A stretch of 33,043 bases of DNA from CAYXWH01 sp964468755 (GTDB lineage Bacteria > Chloroflexota > Dehalococcoidia > Dehalococcoidales > RBG-16-60-22), in assembly GCA_964468755.1 (NCBI GenBank), contig CAYXWH010000012.1:1-33043 (forward strand). Direction: 5' to 3'. The notes under the pieces were generated by a model that made no database searches, was not told where the DNA came from, and saw only the letters and a list, made by a program, of their open reading frames with translations. The translations under genes were made by a program, and so were the position numbers. Of the stretch, positions 7,059 to 14,801 are shown one piece after another (the first letter of the stretch is position 1; each line of letters begins with the position of its first letter).

Positions 7059-7977
7059 TATTTGCATTCTCCACGAGCTTGAAATAGTCTTCTTCTACTC
7101 GCTTCTGTATCATGTTTATCGTGTCATCACTCAGGTGGCGGAACCTCCCCTGCAACTTGGTATAGTCCTTTACCGGACGCAGCTTCGATATCTCCATACT
7201 CATCTTGTACTGTCCGTTCTCAACTTCGTAGAGCGGGAATACCCCGGTCTCCACCGCCAGTCGGCCCAGCTTTATAGCCAGGTCGGTGGCGCATCTCCAG
7301 CCGGTCGGACAGACTGATAAAATATGAATATAGGCGGGTCCCGGCACCGCCAGTCCTTTGCTCACTTTTTCTATCAAATCGAAGGGGTAACTGGGGCAGG
7401 CAGTAGCCACATAAGGTATGTTGTGCGCCGCCGCGATGGCTGGCATATTCTTCTTCCAGGTGAACTGGCCGATACTGACCTTGCCCGCCGGTGAGGTTGT
7501 GGTGGAAGCACCAAACGGCGTCGCCGAGGACCTCTGGATACCGGTGTTCATGTAGGCTTCGTTATCGAAACAGAGATAGAGGAGGTCATGCCCTCTCTCC
7601 AGTGCGCCGGAGAGCGCCTGGATTCCAATATCGCTGGTACCGCCGTCACCGGCGATAGCCACCAGCTTGGCCTCTGTTCTCGGGCCCCTTCCCTTTCTTC
7701 TCATGGCTTTGATACCAGCCTCGATGCCGGAGGCAACGGCAGCGGTATTTTCAAACAGAGTGTGGATCCAGGGGAGACGCCATGACGTATAAGGAAGCTG
7801 TGAGGCGACAATTTCCATGCATCCGGTAGCATTAACGATGATGGTATTATCCGGCAGCGCTTTGCATGCCAGTCTCACTGCCAGGGCTTCACCACAGCCA
7901 ATACAGGCACGGTGCCCCGGGGCAAACGATTCCTTTTTCTTGAGCAACCGGGGGACATAGACCGCATATTTTTCCAT
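7042..7977 (-). CDS. porB: Pyruvate:ferredoxin oxidoreductase beta subunit (TPP-binding)
   Basis: 311 residues, normal for the separate beta subunit of four-subunit enzymes. CIGCGEALAVRLACK (about 25-39) supplies cluster cysteines. GDGGTSDIG (about 110) with DNEAYMNTG (about 137) is the thiamine pyrophosphate/Mg motif. The following TPFGASTTTSPAGK resembles the pyruvate-type enzymes (TPYGAWTTTT in known PorB) more than KGOR or VOR. With PorA, C and D it oxidises pyruvate and CoA to acetyl-CoA and CO2, reducing ferredoxin. Its ATG overlaps the TAA of porA as TAATG, indicating translational coupling. Confidence 0.92.
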   Translation of the reverse strand: MEKYAVYVPRLLKKKESFAPGHRACIGCGEALAVRLACKALPDNTIIVNATGCMEIVASQLPYTSWRLPWIHTLFENTAAVASGIEAGIKAMRRKGRGPRTEAKLVAIAGDGGTSDIGIQALSGALERGHDLLYLCFDNEAYMNTGIQRSSATPFGASTTTSPAGKVSIGQFTWKKNMPAIAAAHNIPYVATACPSYPFDLIEKVSKGLAVPGPAYIHILSVCPTGWRCATDLAIKLGRLAVETGVFPLYEVENGQYKMSMEISKLRPVKDYTKLQGRFRHLSDDTINMIQKRVEEDYFKLVENANNGHSG

Positions 7978-9152
7978 TATTCCCTCACCCCGAATATCTC
8001 ATATTCATTCTCGCTTCCCTTTTCGGCTATCTCCATACCTCGGCTCACTATCTCTTCAAATCCATCGGTGGTAATATCTCTCCCCCCCAAGCCGCCAATA
8101 AAGCTGACTATCTTCGGCTTCTTGGCTTCATTGTAGACGGCTGCCTTGATTTCGGAACAGACGGCGCCACCCGGTCCGCCAAAGGATATTGCCCGGTCCA
8201 GTATGATAAGGACATCAGCATCCTTTATCGACTGGCGAAGTTCTTCAAACGGAAATGGGCGCCACAGGCGAAGCCGTATCAGCCCGATGTCTTTCCCTTC
8301 CCCCCGCATCTTGTCCACAGCCACCATCGCCGTTTCACTGAAGCTGCCCATGGTAAACAGGAGCACTTTGGCGCCCTCACTGTGGTAGTGTTCCACCGGC
8401 GAGTAATGCCGTCCGAAGGCTTCACCGAACTCCTGCCAGCACTCCAGGATAACTTCCCTGGAAGCCCTCAGGTTCTTTTCCTGTGCCCACTTTGTCTCTG
8501 TGTAGACGATTGGAGGGGCAAAATCCCCCATGGCGGATGGTCTGTCCGGGTCAAGTGCCAGGGGATATTGATTGGGGGGCAGGAAACGGTCAACTTCATC
8601 AGGTTCGGGCATAATCAGGGGTTCGATGACATGGGTCAAATGGAAGCCATCCAGATGCACCATCACCGGCAATAGCGCTCGTTTATCCTCGCCGATGCGA
8701 AAGGCGCAGAGAATATTGTCAATGGCTTCTTGACCGTTCTCGGTAACTATCTGTATCCAGCCCGTGTCACGGACCGACATCATATCGGAATGGTCGCCCC
8801 ATACGCTCAGTGGCGCCGAAAGCGCCCGGTTTGCCACTGCCATCACTATCGGCAATTGCATCGAGGAAGCCACGTAGAGTACCTCGTGCATCAGTTCCAG
8901 TCCCTGACCGGCGGTAGCGGTGAAGGTCCTGGCTCCGGCTGCCGCCGAACCAAGGCAGGCGCTCATGGCTGAGTGCTCCGATTCAACCGGAATGAATTCG
9001 GCATCCAGTTCACCGTTGGCAACCAGTTCGGCGAGGTGCTCGACGATATGGGTCTGTGGCGTAATGGGATAGGCAGCCACCACATCGGCATTGGCCAGTT
9101 TAACCGCATCAGCGACGGCTATGGAGACTTCAATACCTTTTCGTACTGCCAT
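7977..9152 (-). CDS. porA: Pyruvate:ferredoxin oxidoreductase alpha subunit
   Basis: 391 residues from the ATG at 9150-9152. That ATG overlaps the porD stop as TAATG and follows GGAGGAGGAG; a 21-residue upstream extension (to 9215) would run through porD and is rejected. The N-terminal domain has the family sequence VVAAYPITPQTHIVEHLAEL (about 25-44), VESEHSAMSACLGSAAAGARTF and SGQGLELM-like TAGQGLELMHEVLY. The C-terminal transketolase-like domain includes ILDRAISFGGPGG. The subunit supplies the CoA- and substrate-binding face of the complex. Pyruvate is the likeliest substrate, but other 2-oxoacids cannot be fully excluded. Confidence 0.93.
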   Translation of the reverse strand: MAVRKGIEVSIAVADAVKLANADVVAAYPITPQTHIVEHLAELVANGELDAEFIPVESEHSAMSACLGSAAAGARTFTATAGQGLELMHEVLYVASSMQLPIVMAVANRALSAPLSVWGDHSDMMSVRDTGWIQIVTENGQEAIDNILCAFRIGEDKRALLPVMVHLDGFHLTHVIEPLIMPEPDEVDRFLPPNQYPLALDPDRPSAMGDFAPPIVYTETKWAQEKNLRASREVILECWQEFGEAFGRHYSPVEHYHSEGAKVLLFTMGSFSETAMVAVDKMRGEGKDIGLIRLRLWRPFPFEELRQSIKDADVLIILDRAISFGGPGGAVCSEIKAAVYNEAKKPKIVSFIGGLGGRDITTDGFEEIVSRGMEIAEKGSENEYEIFGVRE

Positions 9153-9445
9153 TATTCCTCCTCCTCCACCATGGTAATCACCCGTGGCCAGCACTCCCGG
9201 GCACAGATACCGCACCCTTTGCAGTAGTACAGGTTAGCCTCAAAATAACCGTCCTCATTCTGCTCAATGCACCCCTCAGGGCAAAACATCTGGCAGATAC
9301 CGCACTTGATGCACTTGCTGAAATCATAGGTCGGCCGCTGTGAACGCCAGGTGCCGGTCTGGTACTGGCTGGCATTGCCCGGCTCAGTGACGATAGCGCC
9401 GGTCTTAATATCTTTCCAGGTCAGTTCACCTTCGGTCTTGGCCAT
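9152..9445 (-). CDS. porD: Pyruvate:ferredoxin oxidoreductase delta subunit (2x[4Fe-4S])
   Basis: 97 residues. Two [4Fe-4S] motifs are complete: CIKCGICQMFCPEGC (about 44-58) and CKGCGICARECP-like CKGCGICARECWP (about 74-86). An acidic EEEE tail precedes the stop. The N-terminal LTWKDIKTGAIVTEPGNAS is typical of PorD. The protein carries electrons from the TPP/cluster site in PorB to external ferredoxin. The start directly follows the porC stop (TAG-ATG), and the stop overlaps porA. Note Trp instead of Cys-adjacent Pro in the second motif (ECWP), a mild variation. Confidence 0.95.
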   Translation of the reverse strand: MAKTEGELTWKDIKTGAIVTEPGNASQYQTGTWRSQRPTYDFSKCIKCGICQMFCPEGCIEQNEDGYFEANLYYCKGCGICARECWPRVITMVEEEE

Positions 9446-10018
9446 CTAATGCCCCTCCACGATGGTTTCTTGATGAGCCGTCTTCATGGCGTCTATATTG
9501 CGCTCGGCTAACCGGCCAAAACGATTATGCAATGGCTCAACCACTGATTCCAATTTAACAGCACCGGTAGCCTTAATCAGGGCCCCGAGCATGGTGGTAT
9601 TCACGATAGGTACGCCCAGCTTCTCCCGGGCAATCCTGGTGGCATTAACCGTGGCTATCCTGCCTTTAATATCAAACTCGGAACGGATTTGCTCGGCGGT
9701 CTTACGGGTATTGATAACCACCAAACCGCTCTCTTTCAGTCCGGAGGTTACATTAACTATTGATAACAACCCCGGATCAAGTACCACCACCACATCGGGC
9801 TGAGTAACTTCGGCTCTCCGCCTCACCGGCTGGTCAGGATTTATCCTGTTAAATGCCTGAACCGGAGCCCCTCGTCGTTCTGGACCAAAACTGGGAAATG
9901 CTTGCGCATATTTTTCTTCACTGATAGCGGACTGGGCGAGTAGCTCGGCTGATGTTACCGAACCCTGCCCGCCTCGCCCATGCCACCTGATTTCAATCAT
10001 CTTGGTCGTGACTGACAT
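9446..10018 (-). CDS. porC: Pyruvate:ferredoxin oxidoreductase gamma subunit
   Basis: 190 residues from ATG 10016-10018, which has AGGAG 5 bases upstream. An in-frame extension to 10069 would run into the tRNA-Arg gene and is rejected. The sequence begins with the family signature IEIRWHGRGGQGSVTSAELL, followed by YAQAFPSFGPERRGAPVQAF and VVVLDPGLL. PorC is structural and helps close the CoA site. It is the first gene of porC-D-A-B, the order of many four-subunit enzymes. The start is only 22 bases after the tRNA-Arg 3' end on the same strand, so the operon is probably read through from the tRNA promoter or begins within the tRNA gene. Confidence 0.93.
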   Translation of the reverse strand: MSVTTKMIEIRWHGRGGQGSVTSAELLAQSAISEEKYAQAFPSFGPERRGAPVQAFNRINPDQPVRRRAEVTQPDVVVVLDPGLLSIVNVTSGLKESGLVVINTRKTAEQIRSEFDIKGRIATVNATRIAREKLGVPIVNTTMLGALIKATGAVKLESVVEPLHNRFGRLAERNIDAMKTAHQETIVEGH

Positions 10019-10040
10019 TTTTGCTCCTAACGATATAAAA

Positions 10041-10113
10041 CGCCCCTGGAGCGACTCGAACGCTCGCACCCAGCTCCGGGGGCTGGTGCTCTATCCAACT
10101 GAGCTACAGGGGC
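10041..10113 (-). tRNA. tRNA-Arg (anticodon CCG), no encoded CCA
   Basis: The minus strand reads GCCCCTGTAGCTCAGTTGG..., with acceptor stem GCCCCTG/CAGGGGC, D arm, anticodon arm CCAGC-CCCCGGA-GCTGG and T arm GAGCG-TTCGAGT-CGCTC, all paired. The 7-base loop places CCG as anticodon and so reads CGG. Position 33, nearly always U, is C here (loop C-C-CCG-G-A). The discriminator is G, and no CCA follows. It stands directly upstream of porC. Confidence 0.9.
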
Positions 10114-10133
10114 ATAACTGGCATAACTACAAT

Positions 10134-10163
10134 ATAATACCCCATTTGAGGGTAAGAAGGCAA
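10134..10163 (-). promoter_or_regulatory. Promoter of tRNA-Arg, possibly also of the por-diaphorase operon
   Basis: On the minus strand TTGCCT (10158-10163), an 18-bp spacer and TATTAT (10134-10139) lie about 20 bases before the tRNA 5' end. No separate promoter fits in the 22 bases between tRNA-Arg and porC, so transcription of porCDAB and the diaphorase genes may start here. Confidence 0.45.
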
Positions 10164-10171
10164 GAATTGAT

Positions 10172-11605
10172 CTAGCGGTAGAATATAAGCAGCGCTGCCG
10201 TGCCAATTATCATTGGTACCAGCGCACCCAGAACACCTACCTTTAACCAGTATTTAAGGGTCATGTGATGGCCCTTTCTGGTCTCCAGGACACCCAGAGC
10301 CACGATATTGGCGGTAGAACCCACCATGGTCATATTGCCGCCATAGCACCCGCCGAACAGGAGCGCCCACCAGAGCACCGGGCTTCCTATCCGAGGCGTC
10401 AAGCTCTGCAGCACCGGGACCATTGCTGCCACCACGACTACGTTATCCATAGCTGCCGAGGTAAATCCGGAAAGCCACAGGATTACCGGCGTGAGTACCA
10501 AGCCACCACCGGACCCGGCGAGCCCGGCGAGGGCATTGGAAATCACATCGGTCAGTCCCACATACTTCAAGGCACCGGCTTTGGCAAACAGGAACATAAA
10601 GAATATCAGTGTCCACCAGTCAACATCCTTCTGGATGAAATCCCGTGCCTTGCTCCGTTGCCACAGCATGACTATTCCGGCACCAACAATCGAAGTAGCC
10701 ACCAGCAGTGTATTATGTTGCAGTCCCAGTGCCTGTTCCATCCGGTAATGAAGGGCGAGGGAAATAATGACCAGAATAAAAAGTATGGCACTGCCACGGA
10801 ACAGCCTGGGGTCTTTGACTTTCGCCCACTCTTCGGTAAATCCTTTTTCACTGGCTTTCGACTTGGCTTTTACCTGCTCCTTGAGCTTGCGCAGGTCTCC
10901 ACGCTGCCATATCAGGACAATGATAATGATTCCGATGAGCGAGGCCAACCCTACCGGCAGCGCCGTTACCAGGAAATCCTCAAAGGTCAGCCCTGACCTC
11001 AGGGCAATGAGAATACCTATGGGATTGCCCAGCACTGTCCAGGAACTACCAATATTGGTAGCCAGCACCACCGATATGACATAATTGACCGGGTTGACTT
11101 CAAAGAAGTCACACATATCGAGCACCAGCGCGGTGACAAAAAGAATAGAGGTTACCTCATCTACCATGGCTGCCATCAGCGCCGACAGAAAGAGAATAAT
11201 CGCCATCAGCCGGTTCGGCTCAAACTTGGAGATTTTCATTCCCTTGGCGAGTAGCCAGCGGAAAAAACCGGACTGTCTCAGCAGTCCGACGATAACCATC
11301 ATCCCCATCAGAAAGAGAATGACATCCAGACTCATAAATTCAATGGTATGCTCGAGGTCGATAGTCCTGGTAAGCAGCAGTAAGACGATGCCGATAAAGG
11401 CTATGGCTACCCGGAACCTCCAGAACATGAGAGTACCGATGACGAGAGCCAAAAAAATGGTGCCGGCAAGAGTCTGCTTCATGTCATGTAAAACAAAATA
11501 GAGCCCGACTCCAATGGCGATATTTATGGCAAGGTAAATAATGAACTGTTTTGGAGTACCGACTACCTCTTTGCCTTCAGGTTCAGCTGCTTCATATTCT
11601 TCCAT
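10172..11605 (-). CDS. NhaD/ArsB-type ion transporter (IT superfamily permease)
   Basis: 477 residues with about a dozen hydrophobic segments and a short acidic cytosolic N-terminus. SLDVILFLMGMMVIVGLLRQSG, AMVDEVTSILFVTALV and VLATNIGSSWTVLGNPIGI (about 185-203) are typical of the first half of the ArsB/NhaD/CitMHS group. The second half repeats the pattern with AAMDNVVVVAAMVPV and GGCYGGNMTMVGSTANIVALG. The internal repeat of a helix-breaking G-N/S-P/T-A-N loop is characteristic of this superfamily. It may exchange Na+/H+ or move an oxyanion or organic acid; sequence alone does not decide. No ars regulator is nearby, so arsenite export is less likely. The ATG lacks a clear ribosome site. 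Confidence 0.82.
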   Translation of the reverse strand: MEEYEAAEPEGKEVVGTPKQFIIYLAINIAIGVGLYFVLHDMKQTLAGTIFLALVIGTLMFWRFRVAIAFIGIVLLLLTRTIDLEHTIEFMSLDVILFLMGMMVIVGLLRQSGFFRWLLAKGMKISKFEPNRLMAIILFLSALMAAMVDEVTSILFVTALVLDMCDFFEVNPVNYVISVVLATNIGSSWTVLGNPIGILIALRSGLTFEDFLVTALPVGLASLIGIIIIVLIWQRGDLRKLKEQVKAKSKASEKGFTEEWAKVKDPRLFRGSAILFILVIISLALHYRMEQALGLQHNTLLVATSIVGAGIVMLWQRSKARDFIQKDVDWWTLIFFMFLFAKAGALKYVGLTDVISNALAGLAGSGGGLVLTPVILWLSGFTSAAMDNVVVVAAMVPVLQSLTPRIGSPVLWWALLFGGCYGGNMTMVGSTANIVALGVLETRKGHHMTLKYWLKVGVLGALVPMIIGTAALLIFYR

Positions 11606-11769
11606 TTACGTAATCTGCCATTTTATTTTAACAAAGGCAAATATACAAGCCGCTAACACTGTCTTAAGAACTCCCGTGAATACAACATGCGGTGGAGCAT
11701 CACCACACTGCTTTGATGAGTCTCAAATAATCTAACCATTTTAGTGCAACTTGCTGCATAAAGGCAACA

Positions 11770-11798
11770 TTGACTTTTTAGTCACGTAACCATAAAGT
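11770..11798 (+). promoter_or_regulatory. Promoter of the cation antiporter gene
   Basis: TTGACT (11770-11775), a 17-bp spacer and TAAAGT (11793-11798) end about 25 bases before the TTG start at 11823. The -35 matches 5 of 6 and the -10 4 of 6 consensus bases. Confidence 0.5.
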
Positions 11799-11822
11799 AT
11801 TCTATGGGAAACGGAGCGAATT

Positions 11823-12809
11823 TTGGTCTGGATTAAGTTTATTGCCTGTCTGCTAGTAATTTTTTTCTCCGGGAGAAGAGTCGCTAAATACGGCGATATT
11901 ATTGCGGATAAAACCGGTCTTGGCGGGGTATGGATCGGGGTTATTCTTATTTCTATGGTTACCTCGCTCCCGGAACTGTTTACCGGGATAAGCGCGGTTA
12001 CCTTGGTTGACTCACCGGACCTGACCGTCGGTGACCTGCTCGGTGCCAACACCTTCAACCTGTTTAACCTGGCAGTCATCGATACCCTTCGCCAGAATGG
12101 CTCATTATTTACATCAATCAGCCGTACCCATGCACTAACCGGCTGGTTCAGCCTGTTACTGGTGTCGGTTGTTGCCATATCTATTTTTGTCAGCATCCGT
12201 ATACACCCGATGTCCCTGGGATGGGTGGGCTGGTATACACCCCTCATTATTCTACTCTATTTGCTGGCAATACGGAGAATCTTTATCCGTGAAAAACAAC
12301 AGCCTTCTCCGCCGGAATCCGAGGTATTTGCCCGTGAGGAGTACTCCGGTAAGGTGTATCTCCATTTTGGTGTTTCCGCCGCCTTCATCATTGGCGCCGG
12401 TATCTGGTTGCCAATAATTGGTGAAGAGATAGCCGTTATTTACGGCTGGAAACAGAGTTTTGTCGGGAGTCTCTTCCTTGCCTTTACCACCAGCCTGCCT
12501 GAGATGACCGTATCATATACCGCCGCGAGAATCGGCGCCAGCGATATGGCGGTTGCCAACATTATTGGCAGCAACCTGTTTAACATGACAATAGTGCCGG
12601 TTGTTGACCTGTTCTATGTGACCGGTCCGTTGCTGGCATCGGTGTCACTGAACCAGATTATTACCGCGGTTACCCTGATGGTAATGACGCTGTTGTTTAT
12701 TGCTGCTGTCCATATCAGACCCGGAAGATTTTACCGGATAAGCTGGTGGAACGGTACCCTGATAATCTTGTTTCTGGTCAATGCCTACTTCAGTTTCACC
12801 TTATCTTGA
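11823..12809 (+). CDS. Ca2+/cation antiporter (CaCA) family protein
   Basis: 328 residues, about 10 membrane helices in two homologous halves. The alpha-1 repeat (about residues 38-80) contains SMVTSLPELFTGISAV and VGDLLGANTFNLFN; the alpha-2 repeat (about 217-260) contains AFTTSLPEMTVSYTA and NIIGSNLFNM. These paired S-x-P-E and G-(A/S)-N motifs form the ion site of Na+/Ca2+ and related exchangers. A charged loop (about 155-175, REKQQPSPPESEVFAREE) separates the halves. TTG at 11823 is the only start with a ribosome site (GGAG, 11813-11816); the nearby ATG at 11804 is out of frame. Whether the ion is Ca2+ or K+/Na+ is unknown. Confidence 0.88.
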   Translation: MVWIKFIACLLVIFFSGRRVAKYGDIIADKTGLGGVWIGVILISMVTSLPELFTGISAVTLVDSPDLTVGDLLGANTFNLFNLAVIDTLRQNGSLFTSISRTHALTGWFSLLLVSVVAISIFVSIRIHPMSLGWVGWYTPLIILLYLLAIRRIFIREKQQPSPPESEVFAREEYSGKVYLHFGVSAAFIIGAGIWLPIIGEEIAVIYGWKQSFVGSLFLAFTTSLPEMTVSYTAARIGASDMAVANIIGSNLFNMTIVPVVDLFYVTGPLLASVSLNQIITAVTLMVMTLLFIAAVHIRPGRFYRISWWNGTLIILFLVNAYFSFTLS

Positions 12810-12814
12810 GCTGG

Positions 12815-12823
12815 TGCTATAAT
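12815..12823 (+). promoter_or_regulatory. Extended -10 promoter before the nucleotidyltransferase
   Basis: TGCTATAAT is a perfect extended -10 element, 28 bases before the ATG at 12852. The -35 region is weak, as often seen with extended -10 promoters. Confidence 0.45.
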
Positions 12824-12851
12824 GAAATGACAGAAAAAAGGTATCATTACC

Positions 12852-13867
12852 ATGACACTATCAGTAGATTCATTAACCGCCGTTATACTCGCCGGAGGTC
12901 CCGGGACACGTCTTCAACCGCACACCAATTATATCCCCAAGCCGATGGTGCCTGTGCTCAATAAACCGTTTCTGGAGCATACCCTCGGTTACCTTAAAAC
13001 ATATGGAATAAGACGGGTCATTCTGACCTTAAACTATCTTCCCGGAGTCATCCAGGACTATTTCGGTGATGGTAGCAAGCTGGATATCGAATTACTTTAC
13101 TGTCAGGAAGATACCCCGCTGGGTACCGCCGGGGCAGTAAAGAATGCTGAAAAATACGTAAATGATACGTTCCTGGTGCTNNNNNNNNNNGGGATATCTT
13201 CAACACCGATCTGGATATTGCTGACATGATTACCTTCCATAAACAAAAGGGTGCCCGGGCAACCATATCCCTGAAACAGATGGACAACCCGGCTGCCTTC
13301 GGAGTGGTTGAAACCCATAGCGATGGCAGAGTAAGCCGCTTTATTGAGAAACCCGACCCGGAGCAGGTAACCGGTCGGTGGATAAATGCGGGTACCTACC
13401 TGCTTGAACCCGAAGTGCTGAAACACGTGCCGGCAAAACGCCACTCCATGTTCGAGACAAACCTGTTTCCCCGGCTTATTGAGCAGGGTGAACCGGTATA
13501 CGGTTACCGTTTTGACGGTTACTGGCTGGATATGGGTACTGAGGAAAAATATCTCGGCTTGAACTGTGATTTGCTATTGTCCCGAGCCAGAAGCCCCCTC
13601 TTCCCTGAGCTGGTCACAAATGAAATAAGCTGTGATAGTGATGTCTCTATTCACCCATTGGCCAGAATAGCGGGGCCGGTACTGATTGGCAGCAAGGTCA
13701 GCATAGCCGAAAACGCCCGTATTAACGGTCCGGTAGTTATCGGACCCGGCTGTTCCGTCGGGGAAAATGCGGTTGTGGAAACAGCCATACTATGGGAAGG
13801 GGTTCATATTAGTGGTGATGCTCTCTGCCAGCGGAGAGTTATCAGTCATAGCAACCAGCTTCATTAA
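12852..13867 (+). CDS. Sugar-1-phosphate nucleotidyltransferase, interrupted by an N gap
   Basis: The N-terminal part has the nucleotidyltransferase signature AVILAGGPGTRLQPHTN and IPKPMVPVLNKP (about residues 10-38). The central part has AAFGVVETHSDG and FIEKPDPEQV. The C-terminus (about 255-335) is a left-handed beta-helix with hexapeptides such as VLIGSKVSIAENARINGPVV. Ten N (13181-13190) shift the frame. Before the gap the protein reads FLVL and after it GD-IFNTDLD, matching the family motif LNGD. Five missing bases rather than ten restore one frame, so the gene is probably intact, about 336 residues. Likely a mannose-1-P guanylyl- or glucose-1-P thymidylyl-type enzyme making an activated sugar. 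The nucleotide is not determinable. Confidence 0.85.
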
Positions 13868-13968
13868 GAGTATGAACTCTCTGGAGGGTAATGACCGTAC
13901 GTCACCGGCAAAGAAAGAACGTACCACCGGGTGTAATGTATTTACCAAGAGGTTAAAAAGGAGTATCC

Positions 13969-14142
13969 ATGACAACCAGAGATGCTGAGAAAAGAGATAA
14001 ACCAGCCGAAAATATTCCCAGTGAAATAACCTTCCAGTGCAAGTCCTGCGGAAAATTTAAGCCCCTGAGTGAGATGAGAGTGGTCACCAGATATTTTCCG
14101 CTCCTGGTGGTATGCAAGGAATGTGAAAAGGATATGCTGTAG
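13969..14142 (+). CDS. 57-residue zinc-ribbon-like protein
   Basis: ATG at 13969 follows AAGGAG with 5-6 base spacing. The protein has two cysteine pairs, CKSC (24-27) and CKEC (49-52), separated by 21 residues that include a beta-prone run RVVTRYFPLLVV. This is the geometry of a small Zn-binding ribbon. It is charged at both ends and has no membrane segment. It ends 18 bases before the next gene, so the two are probably co-transcribed. The function is unknown; nucleic-acid or protein binding would be typical for such ribbons. Confidence 0.7.
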   Translation: MTTRDAEKRDKPAENIPSEITFQCKSCGKFKPLSEMRVVTRYFPLLVVCKECEKDML

Positions 14143-14160
14143 CTAAGCAGGAGAGGATAT

Positions 14161-14766
14161 ATGACCGAGAAGCTCGGTAAAATAGAGAAGCCCGAGGCAA
14201 AGCAATTTGAGAGCGGTAGAAAGCTCTATTTTGTTCCCCTCATTTACTGTGGAGTTGACCCGCCAACCGACTTCCATGAAATATATCTCAAATACTGGAA
14301 ACAGGTAGAACAACACGTTGGTGATATGGAATTAAAGCTGGGCAATATCGACAGGATATACCACGAATTAGTCCCGGAAGGTGGCAACAGCGGGTGTGAG
14401 TCCATCAAAGAGTTGAGCCAGGAAAGTTATCAAATTATCAAGCTTCGTCTGGACAAGGGAGCCAGTCTGGAAGTGCTGGAAAATATTGAGCTGCTCACCG
14501 AGTTTATGGATTGGAGTAAGTGCCTTGCCTCGGGTTTGCAAAACCAGCAGGTTTTCACCACAGTCTATGAGTCTTATAACCAGTCCAGTAAAAAGAGGAA
14601 CCAGCATATCGCTGGACAGATAGATACTACCTTGAAGGCAGATGAAACCGCCATCCTGCTGATGCGAGAGGGACACCAGGTTCAGTTCCCGCAAGATATC
14701 CAGATATTTTATATCTCGCCACCGGCTCTGGATGAGATTAAACGGTGGCTTCGCGACCAGAAATAG
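14161..14766 (+). CDS. Uncharacterised 201-residue protein
   Basis: A strong ribosome site (AGGAGAGG) lies 5 bases before the ATG. The protein is soluble, charged and mostly helical, with no signal peptide or membrane segment. Residues 25-45 (FVPLIYCGVDPPTDFHEIYL) look like an ordered core strand-helix, followed by long helices; the C-terminus has FPQDIQIFYISPPALDEIKR. I recognise no known enzyme motif. It follows the small zinc-ribbon gene and probably forms an operon with it. Coding is supported by the ribosome site, length and codon pattern; the function is unknown. Confidence 0.7.
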   Translation: MTEKLGKIEKPEAKQFESGRKLYFVPLIYCGVDPPTDFHEIYLKYWKQVEQHVGDMELKLGNIDRIYHELVPEGGNSGCESIKELSQESYQIIKLRLDKGASLEVLENIELLTEFMDWSKCLASGLQNQQVFTTVYESYNQSSKKRNQHIAGQIDTTLKADETAILLMREGHQVQFPQDIQIFYISPPALDEIKRWLRDQK

Positions 14767-14801
14767 CGCGCAGCCGGGGCGGTAGCATCCTCTACGCAAG
14801 T

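Noticed and set aside
9153..9215. Longer porA start
   Set aside because: It would lie inside porD; the TAATG junction and GGAGGAGGAG support 9152.
10019..10069. Longer porC start
   Set aside because: It would overlap the tRNA-Arg gene and has no ribosome site; ATG 10018 has one.
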